Assembly: GCA_934631025.1 (NCBI GenBank)
Contig: CAKTXR010000052.1
Coordinates: 1-20,233, forward strand
Origin: an uncultured Clostridia bacterium
GTDB lineage: Bacteria > Bacillota > Clostridia > Christensenellales > Aristaeellaceae
Reading direction: 5' to 3'
DNA: 20,233 bases
Below are positions 13,668-20,233 of the stretch, one piece after another; the stretch's first letter is position 1, and the number at the start of each line of letters is the position of its first letter. Below the pieces are notes generated by a model. That model was not told where the DNA came from. It ran no database searches and was given only the letters and a program-made list of their open reading frames with translations. Position numbers and translations under genes: made by a program.

Positions 13668-15491
13668 ATGGAAGAGAAGATGACGCTGCGAGAGCACTTT
13701 CAGATCGCCCTGCGCGCGGTTCGCTGGACGTTCAGCATCGACAGGCGATATACGCTCTGCCTGTTCGCCTACGCGCTGCTTTCGGCTGTCGCGCCGTTTG
13801 CGGCGGTGTACTTTTCAGCGCGCGTGATCGACGCGCTGGCGGCGGGGCTGATCGCGCAGGCGGCGCTTTACGCGGCGCTGACCGTGGGCGCGACGTTCCT
13901 GCTGCGCGCGGCGGCTTCGGCGGCGGACAGCGTGAAGAATACGACGAGCGAGGTGTATTTCGGCGAGAGCTGGAAGCACGCCGAAAAGGCGATGAGCATG
14001 GCCTACGGCTCGATCGAGAGCCGCGACGTCGCGCTGCTGCGGGAGCGCATCAGCATCGAGACGCAGACCGGCTATAACCGCTATTTTCTGTTCCGCTCCA
14101 TAGAGAACCTGACGGGCAATATCACAAAGATTGTCTCGGCGCTGGCGCTGAGCGCGTCGTTCTTCACGCTCCCGTCCGTGCCGGCGGGCTGGAAGATCGC
14201 ACTGATTGCGGGCACGATTGTGACGACGATCGCCGCGGTGGCGCTGGGCGCGCTGGAGGGGCGCAGCCGCGAACGCTATATGAAGAATTGCGTCCATGCC
14301 AACCTGATGGGCGGAAAATACGACGATTACATCAGCGAGTACGCCTCGGGGCAGGATATACGGCTCTACGGCATGGAAGAGCTGGTGGCGGGCGGTCTTC
14401 TGGCGGAGGACATGGCGATGGACCGGCTGAACGCCGTCTTTGAGCGGCAGCGCGCGCTGTTCGGCGTTCCGGTGACGGTGCTGCGGCACGCCATGCAGTT
14501 TACGGCCTATGCCGCGCTGATTCTGGGCGCGCTGGCGGGCGGCGTGAGCGTGGGCGGCATCGCCAGATACGTCGCGTGCCTGATGATGATGCTCTCTGCG
14601 CTCGAATCGCTCTCGGTGAGCGCGCGCCGCGCCATGGAGAACGACCACTACATGAAGCGCTATTTTTCCTACTTCGACATCCCCAACGATATGTATCAGG
14701 GCACGCTGACCGTCGAAAAGCGCGACGACAACGACTATAACGTCGAGTTCCGCGACGTGTCGTTCAAGTATCCCGGCAGCGACGCGTATGCGCTCCGACA
14801 TGTGAACCTCGCGTTCAAGGTCGGCGAAAAGTTGGCCGTGGTGGGCGAGAACGGCAGCGGCAAGACCACCTTCATCAAGCTGCTCTGCCGCCTGTACGAT
14901 CCCACGGAGGGCGAAATTCGTCTAAACGGCGTGGACATCCGCAAATACGATTACGACGAGTATATGTCGCTGTTCTCGGTGGTCTTTCAGGATTTCAAGC
15001 TGTTTTCGTTCAAACTGGGGCAGGTCGTGGCCTCGAACAGGACGTTCGACGCGGCGCGTGCGTGGGATTGCCTTAACAAGGCAAACTTCGGCGACCGGCT
15101 GAACGCGCTGCCGGACGGACTGGATTCCTACCTTTATAAGGACTGGGATCGCGGCGGCTTCGAGCCTTCCGGCGGCGAGGGGCAGAAGATCGCTCTGGCC
15201 CGCGCGCTCTACAAGGACGCGCCGTTTATACTGCTCGACGAGCCGACTGCCGCGCTTGATCCCGTCTCGGAATACGAGGTCTACTCGAACTTCAACGCGA
15301 TTTCCGGCGACCGCACCGCCGTCTACATCAGCCACCGGCTGGCCTCCTGCCGCTTCTGCGACAAGATCGCCGTATTCGATCATGGCGCGATCGCGCAGAC
15401 CGGCTCGCACGAGACGCTCCTCGGCGACGAAAGCGGGAAATATCGCGCGCTCTGGACGGCTCAGGCGCAATATTACGAAACGCGCGCATAA
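13668..15491 (+). CDS. ABC exporter half-transporter, second of a pair
   Basis: A 607-residue TMD-NBD subunit. The TMD covers about residues 25-330. The NBD has Walker A GENGSGKTT (about 393-401), Q-loop Gln441 (VVFQDF), Walker B FILLDEP with catalytic Glu525, and His556. Its ABC signature reads PSGGEGQ (about 500-506), with proline in place of the usual leucine. The partner gene keeps LSGGE, so the two composite sites may be unequal, as is common in heterodimeric exporters. The TMD contains YDDYISEYASGQDIRLYGME, the intracellular-loop motif shared with its partner (AAKDIRIYGMA), so the pair looks like an ancient duplication. The start overlaps the stop of gene one almost exactly, with GGGGAGGG as RBS. 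An internal ATG at 13680 is a less likely start. Confidence 0.9.
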   Translation: MEEKMTLREHFQIALRAVRWTFSIDRRYTLCLFAYALLSAVAPFAAVYFSARVIDALAAGLIAQAALYAALTVGATFLLRAAASAADSVKNTTSEVYFGESWKHAEKAMSMAYGSIESRDVALLRERISIETQTGYNRYFLFRSIENLTGNITKIVSALALSASFFTLPSVPAGWKIALIAGTIVTTIAAVALGALEGRSRERYMKNCVHANLMGGKYDDYISEYASGQDIRLYGMEELVAGGLLAEDMAMDRLNAVFERQRALFGVPVTVLRHAMQFTAYAALILGALAGGVSVGGIARYVACLMMMLSALESLSVSARRAMENDHYMKRYFSYFDIPNDMYQGTLTVEKRDDNDYNVEFRDVSFKYPGSDAYALRHVNLAFKVGEKLAVVGENGSGKTTFIKLLCRLYDPTEGEIRLNGVDIRKYDYDEYMSLFSVVFQDFKLFSFKLGQVVASNRTFDAARAWDCLNKANFGDRLNALPDGLDSYLYKDWDRGGFEPSGGEGQKIALARALYKDAPFILLDEPTAALDPVSEYEVYSNFNAISGDRTAVYISHRLASCRFCDKIAVFDHGAIAQTGSHETLLGDESGKYRALWTAQAQYYETRA

Positions 15492-15513
15492 CAAAAATTC
15501 AATAGCGTAAAAT

Positions 15514-15555
15514 GCAGACTCCGGTTGGAAACATACAAAACAGACCGGAGTCTGC
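15514..15555 (+). terminator. Hairpin after the exporter genes, possible terminator
   Basis: A perfect 12-bp inverted repeat (15514-15525 with 15544-15555, 18-nt loop) lies 23 bp after the stop of the second exporter gene. It is followed by CTTGAATATT, not a U-tract, so its efficiency as an intrinsic terminator is doubtful. Confidence 0.55.
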
Positions 15556-15659
15556 CTTGAATATTGCAAAACGCCGCGACAGACGAAGAAAAATGAAATA
15601 TTTTCGTCACACAACCGAAATTTTACCATATAGAAGCCGCTGAAAATTAAAATTCCCTA

Positions 15660-15688
15660 TTGCATGCGGCTATCGGATGTGTTATATT
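15660..15688 (+). promoter_or_regulatory. Promoter of the large surface protein gene
   Basis: TTGCAT (15660-15665), a 17-bp spacer and TATATT (15683-15688) in an AT-rich region. Transcription would start near 15695, giving a leader of about 85 nt that ends in AAGGAGG, eight bases before the ATG. An inverted repeat (TAGAAGCCGC at 15630 region with GCGGCTA at 15666-15672) brackets the -35 area. Confidence 0.65.
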
Positions 15689-15779
15689 ATAGATACTAGA
15701 AATATGTTCCAGAACAATGTGACGATTTGGTTGTCATGAACGTGCGGAACAGTATTGGTGGTATAAGGAGGTTGTTTCC

Positions 15780-18700
15780 ATGAAGCGAACCATGTCCAAA
15801 GCACTGGCCTGGCTGCTGACGCTTCTGATGCTGCTGACGGCGATGCCTGTGAGCGGCCTTTCAGAGGCTGTCGTGCAGCCGGAGACAACGGCTGAAGCGG
15901 CGCCCATCCCGGCAACGGATGCACCGCAGGAAACGGAGGCGGGAAAGCCGCTCGAAGAGGGCGCGCTGTCTGAAAACGCACCCGTCGGCGATGCACAGCC
16001 TGCGCTCGACGCTCCCGCGCAGGTTGCGAGTCTTCTTCCCGGCAATCCGTCCGTGGCGCGCGTGGTCGCTCCGGACGAGGGCAAGTATCTGACGTACAAG
16101 TTCTACAGCGGCAGCGATCTGATCAGCACCCAGATCGTCAAAGAAGGCGACACGCTCTATGCGCCGGAAGTGACGGCGGGCGCGCATCAGAAGTTCACCG
16201 GCTGGGACAAGAGCGTTTCCTTCGGCGCGGTCGGCGCGATTGAAGAGAGCGAAACGATCGAAGTTCACGCCCAGTTTGAAGAAGTCTATTACGTCTTTTT
16301 CAAGGACAATACCGGCCGTGTGATCAAGACTGTCGAAGGCAAGGCGGGCGCTACGGTTTCCGCCGCCAACGTTTCTTTCCATGTCGGTTCCGACGAGAGC
16401 ATCACCGGCTGGACGGGCAGCGGCTACAACATTGCAGCCGACGGCAGCGTGACGATTGCCGATGACGATATTACGCTGAGGGCGGTTGTGACCAAGGGCC
16501 ACTGGATCACGTTCGAATCGGACGGCGGCAGCTATGTCACGCCCCAGTTCGTGACCGGCGCGACGACGGAGCCGGCAAAACCGACCAAGGCCGGTTATAC
16601 CTTCGCGGGCTGGACTCTGAACGGTTCGGCCTTTGCGTTCGGCAATACGCTGACTCAAAACATTACGCTGAAGGCCAGCTGGACGGCGAACAGCAATACG
16701 AGCTACACCGTTATCCACTGGTGGGAGAATGCCAACGATGATGGCTATTCCTACAAGGAAAGCGAAACGCTGCGCGGCACGACTGGCGCTCAAACCAGTG
16801 CGGGCACCAAGAGTTATCCCGGCTTTACTGCGCAAACCATCACGCAGGAGATCATCGCGGGCGATGGTTCCACGATCGTGAACGTGAAGTATAAGCGCAA
16901 CGTTTACGAAGTGAAGTTCTATAACAAGAATGGCACTAAAGAATATGAGGACTTGAGGATCAGCGCGAAGTATGGCGCTTACATCGGCGATAAGTGGCCG
17001 ACCTATAACGGAAGCAACACTTGGGCGGTAAGCCCAAATGGCAGCACCTCTCAGGTGAACATTGACACCATGCCTTTGGACGGCGCGAAATTCTATGGCC
17101 CCAAGACAGGCTATGGTTCCGAAACGGCCTACTATTATGTGGAAGTACTGCCGGGCGAAAGCGGTACTACTACTGTTGGTCGCATAACCTATAAACTACA
17201 TCACAGCGATTCCAGCCCGGGCACAGGATATTACGTTACTAAGGAAGATAAGTATGATATTACTGGCTTTACTTATAAGGAAGGTACGCGTAATGGCGCC
17301 TCTTATGACAACGCCAGATTCTACTACACCCGCAACAGCTACAATATTGTGTTCGTGAATAACGGCACTGCGGAAAAGACTCTCAGCAAGAAGTATCAGC
17401 AGGATATTTCAGATACTTCCTACACGCCCACTGTGCCGGCCAATCTGAAGGATTATACTTTTGACGGCTGGTATGACAATGAACTGTGCGAAGGCACGCC
17501 GTTTGATTTTGACGGCAAGACCATGCCCGCGCAGAACATCACGCTGTACGCTAAGTGGAAGGCGCCGACCTACACGGTGACTTTCTACGATGCCGACGGC
17601 AAGCAGGTAGGAAATCCCCTAACTGTGTCCAAGGGCGAGGAGATTAGTACGACTGATGCGCCCGCAGAAACGGCTCTGAATCTGAAGAATGGCGAAAGCT
17701 TCCTCGGCTGGGTGATTGACAGCGTGGAGGGCGCGCCCTTCAACTTTGACACGAAGATCAACCAGAACTATGATCTGTACGCCAAGGTGGGCGACGGCAA
17801 CAAGTATACCGTGACCTATGATGCCAACAGCGGCACGGGAACTGTGACCGATGCGACGAAGTACAGCAAGGACGCGCATGCCGACGTGAAGTCTGCAGCC
17901 GGCCTGACTGCGCCCACCGGCAAGGTGTTCCTCGGCTGGAGCGCGTCTGAGACGGCCGCGACCGCCGAGTATCATCCGGGCGACAAGATCAGCATGGCTG
18001 GCGGCGATGTGACGCTCTATGCCGTCTGGGGCGATCAGGCGCAGACGGTTGAGCTGACCTATTACGCCAACGGCGGCAATGGCGACGACATTACGGAATC
18101 CTATGACAACAATACGCTGGTTACGCTTAAGGGCGCGGATACCTTCACGCGCACAGGCTATACGCTGACTGGCTGGAACACGAAGGACAACGGCACGGGT
18201 ACGGCGTTCGGCCTCGGCGCCAACGCCCGCGTGGACAACATCGACTCCAACGATCTGTACGCGGTCTGGACGCCAAACGCGAACACGGCGTATAAGGTTG
18301 AATTCTACTATCAGAAAGACGATCAGTCCGGCTATACGCTTGATCATACCGACAACCGCACCGGCACGACGGACACCACCGCTTCCGTGACCGCCGCTGA
18401 CAAGGCAGCCAAGGAAAACGGCAAGTATGTGTTCGACGCATCTGCCGCTAACGTGGAATCGGGCAACATCGCTGCGGACGGCAGTCTGGTGCTGCGGCTC
18501 TACTTCAAGCTGAATCAGTTCAGCCTGACCATCCACTATGTGTACGAGGATGGCTCGGAGGCCAAGCCCGATCATACGGCTGTGCTGACCGTGGGGCATA
18601 GTTATAATGTAGCTTCCCCCGCGATCGACGGCTACACCGTCGACAAGGCGACTGTTTCCGGCACGATGCCCGCGAACGACGTTGTGGAAACCGTTACCTA

Positions 18701-18923
18701 TACAAAGCGCAGCGACCTCACATACACCGTCAACTACTACTGGAACGGCACGACTGAGCCGGTTGCGCCCAGCAAGGTAGTCACCGACCAGACATTCGGC
18801 GAAGAAGTAACCGAAGAGCCCATCAATGTCAACGGCTACACAGTTGTTGAAGCTGATGAGCATGGACTGACCATCACCACCGGCGAAGACGTGATCAACT
18901 TCTACTATTACAAGAACGTATAG
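15780..18923 (+). CDS. Secreted repeat-rich surface protein (InlB B-repeats, MucBP-like)
   Basis: A 1047-codon frame ending at TAG. A signal peptide is visible (MKRTMSKALAWLLTLLMLLTA, cleavage near residue 27-30), then an Ala/Pro/Glu-rich linker to about 100. After that come tandem units of the Listeria-Bacteroides/InlB B-repeat type, each with a 'F.GW' core: GWDK near 141, FAGWTLNG near 276, FDGWYDNE near 561, FLGWVIDS near 641, FLGWSAS near 717 and LTGWNTKD near 796, usually closing with LYAxW. A MucBP-like unit starts near 916 (IHYVYEDGSEAKPDH), and a further one near 982. Such proteins are extracellular adhesins or matrix proteins. The likely full gene continues past the stop (see next feature), so the anchoring signal is not visible. 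The strong RBS (AAGGAGG) and signal peptide fix the start. Confidence 0.88.
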   Translation: MKRTMSKALAWLLTLLMLLTAMPVSGLSEAVVQPETTAEAAPIPATDAPQETEAGKPLEEGALSENAPVGDAQPALDAPAQVASLLPGNPSVARVVAPDEGKYLTYKFYSGSDLISTQIVKEGDTLYAPEVTAGAHQKFTGWDKSVSFGAVGAIEESETIEVHAQFEEVYYVFFKDNTGRVIKTVEGKAGATVSAANVSFHVGSDESITGWTGSGYNIAADGSVTIADDDITLRAVVTKGHWITFESDGGSYVTPQFVTGATTEPAKPTKAGYTFAGWTLNGSAFAFGNTLTQNITLKASWTANSNTSYTVIHWWENANDDGYSYKESETLRGTTGAQTSAGTKSYPGFTAQTITQEIIAGDGSTIVNVKYKRNVYEVKFYNKNGTKEYEDLRISAKYGAYIGDKWPTYNGSNTWAVSPNGSTSQVNIDTMPLDGAKFYGPKTGYGSETAYYYVEVLPGESGTTTVGRITYKLHHSDSSPGTGYYVTKEDKYDITGFTYKEGTRNGASYDNARFYYTRNSYNIVFVNNGTAEKTLSKKYQQDISDTSYTPTVPANLKDYTFDGWYDNELCEGTPFDFDGKTMPAQNITLYAKWKAPTYTVTFYDADGKQVGNPLTVSKGEEISTTDAPAETALNLKNGESFLGWVIDSVEGAPFNFDTKINQNYDLYAKVGDGNKYTVTYDANSGTGTVTDATKYSKDAHADVKSAAGLTAPTGKVFLGWSASETAATAEYHPGDKISMAGGDVTLYAVWGDQAQTVELTYYANGGNGDDITESYDNNTLVTLKGADTFTRTGYTLTGWNTKDNGTGTAFGLGANARVDNIDSNDLYAVWTPNANTAYKVEFYYQKDDQSGYTLDHTDNRTGTTDTTASVTAADKAAKENGKYVFDASAANVESGNIAADGSLVLRLYFKLNQFSLTIHYVYEDGSEAKPDHTAVLTVGHSYNVASPAIDGYTVDKATVSGTMPANDVVETVTYTKRSDLTYTVNYYWNGTTEPVAPSKVVTDQTFGEEVTEEPINVNGYTVVEADEHGLTITTGEDVINFYYYKNV

Positions 18924-20233
18924 CTGACCGCGAACAGCAAGACCGAGACCTACAACGTCGCTGAGCAGAGCGTTTCCGGCTTCACCGGCGCGCCCGAGGG
19001 TGCGGATTTCTCCGCGATCACCGTCGGCGCGAAGGGCACGGATGCGGGCAAGTACGATGCGGCGTTCGCTGAAGGCACCGTCGGCACCATTGACGGGACG
19101 AAGAAGTACATCGTCACCGTGGCGACGGACGGCAAGCTGACCATCACAAAGCGCGCTGTGACGCTGACTTCCGGCAGCGCCGAGAAGGTCTACGACGGCA
19201 CGGCTCTGACCAACGATACCGTGACCGCGACCGGCTTTGTCACAGGCGAGGGAGCGACATTCGACGTGACCGGCACGATCACCAATGTGGGCAAGGTCGA
19301 CAACGCGTTCACCTACACGCTGAACGCGAATACGAAGGCTGGCAACTACGATATCACGAAGACCGAGGGCAAGCTGGAAGTTACTCCCGTGATCGACAAG
19401 GTGACCGTAACGATCACCGAGCACAGCGGCAGCGAGACGTACGACGGCACTGAGAAGACCGTCACCGGCTACGACGTGGCGATCAGCAATGATCTCTACA
19501 CCGAGCGTGACTTCGAGTTCAGCGGCGATGCGACCGTCAAGGGCACCGACGCGGGCAGCTACGACATGATGCTCAAGCCCGAGGACTTCAAGAACACGAA
19601 CGCGAACTTCGCGAACGTCGAGTTTGTGATCGTCGACGGCCAGATGAAGATCGAAAAGCGCGCCGCGACATTCACCGGCGAGACCGACACGAAAGTTTAC
19701 ACCGGCAGCGAGCAGGAACTGAAGGGTATTACCGCTGACAACCTTGTAACCGGCCATAAATATGACGGCCTGACCTATTCCGCCAAGGGCACGGACGCCG
19801 GCGAGTATAACGGCGCGTTCTCCGGCGATCTGGTCATCAAGGATGCGCAGGACAATGACGTTACTGCCAACTATGAAGTGACCAAGACGCCCGGCAAGCT
19901 GACGATCACCAAGGCGGCGCAGCTCGTCGTTAAGGTGACCGGCAACACCGACACGCGCAGCTACAACGGCAAGACGCAGTCCGTTGAGGGCTTCACGCAC
20001 GATGCGCCGACCGACGTCACCGTGAGCCTGAAGGAAGGCAAGGCGGCCAAGGCTGAGGGCATGGATGTTGGCACGTATCCCATGGGGCTCACGCCTGAGG
20101 ACTTCACCGCGACCTCCAACAACTATGACAGGATTGCGATCGAAGTTGCGGACGGCTGGCTGAAGATTGATCCGATCAGCATTGAAGGCAACGTGACGCT
20201 GACCACTCAGGACGTTGAAAAGATGTACAACGG
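18924..20233 (+). pseudogene. Downstream part of the surface protein gene after an in-frame TAG (MBG/YDG repeats)
   Basis: The same reading frame stays open for 436 codons to the window end after the TAG at 18921-18923. It encodes repeats of the MBG/YDG type, with cores such as TETYN, KVYDGTALT, ETYDGTEKTV, KVYTGSEQEL and RSYNGKTQSV, each followed by KGTDAGxY and LTITK-like ends. No ATG, GTG or TTG with a ribosome binding site is found near its beginning, and the first in-frame ATG is near 19567. It is therefore not a separate gene but the interrupted remainder of the protein beginning at 15780. Replacing TAG by GAG or CAG would restore one continuous protein of more than 1480 residues. It continues beyond the window. 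Confidence 0.75.

Noticed and set aside
15512..15643. 43-codon frame after the exporter genes, considered as a possible exported peptide precursor
   Set aside because: No ribosome binding site, no double-glycine or other leader feature, and its first part is simply the transcribed hairpin at 15514-15555.
18921..18923. Alternative genetic code with TAG as a sense codon
   Set aside because: The aminotransferase and the PNPOx-like gene both end with TAG at the expected family length, so TAG is a stop in this genome.
17619..20000. Long minus-strand frame (793 codons) opposite the surface protein gene
   Set aside because: It is antisense to a well-supported repeat protein, has no family motif or RBS, and results from GC-rich third positions and the repeat composition.
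15780..20233. CRISPR array or DNA-level tandem repeats suggested by the repetitive protein
   Set aside because: The repetition is at the protein-domain level. Copies differ strongly in DNA and no regular repeat-spacer pattern exists.

Overview
The window (about 20.2 kb, GC-rich except in leader regions) looks like a chromosomal segment of a low-complexity-genome, high-GC member of the Firmicutes, probably a gut-type clostridium. This is an inference from the gene families (a ParE/ParC pair, a LytTR response regulator with a GHKL kinase, a Vat-like acetyltransferase, a secreted InlB B-repeat/MucBP/MBG protein), the strong AGGAGG-type ribosome binding sites and several near-consensus TTGACA/N17/TATAAT promoters. 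I cannot name the species.

Layout. 1-2220 (minus): topoisomerase IV genes parE and the start of parC, overlapping by one base. 2384-4786 (plus): a consensus promoter drives a two-gene ABC-2-type exporter (ATPase, then a ~12-TM permease), ending at a long hairpin shared with the convergent next gene. 4841-6010 (minus): a PLP-dependent class I/II aminotransferase with a short leader carrying a terminator-like hairpin. 6225-6509 (minus): a two-TM small membrane protein. 6617-7263 (plus): a chloramphenicol-acetyltransferase-like gene broken by two frameshifts and one nonsense codon, its promoter and RBS still intact. 7446-9774 (minus): a PNPOx-fold protein, a Vat-like hexapeptide acetyltransferase and a type I L-asparaginase. 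10119-10203 (minus): tRNA-Leu(GAG) with its own promoter and terminator.

10316-15491 (plus) is the most coherent system. It holds a LytTR response regulator, a GHKL histidine kinase with no membrane sensor domain, and a pair of half-size ABC exporter genes that almost certainly form a heterodimer. The exporter promoter has a good extended -10, a poor -35, and two near-identical 17-bp elements 21 bp apart immediately upstream. That geometry is typical of LytTR regulators, so the likely logic is that the regulator activates its neighbouring exporter. No substrate or signal peptide gene is visible.

15780 to the window end (plus): a very large secreted surface protein with a signal peptide, about ten InlB B-type (Listeria-Bacteroides) repeats, a MucBP-like repeat and then MBG/YDG-type repeats. 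A single TAG codon at 18921 interrupts an otherwise continuous frame that remains open to the end of the window. Other genes here use TAG as a normal stop, so this is a nonsense mutation, a sequencing error or possibly readthrough. No CRISPR array, IS element or phage gene was seen.
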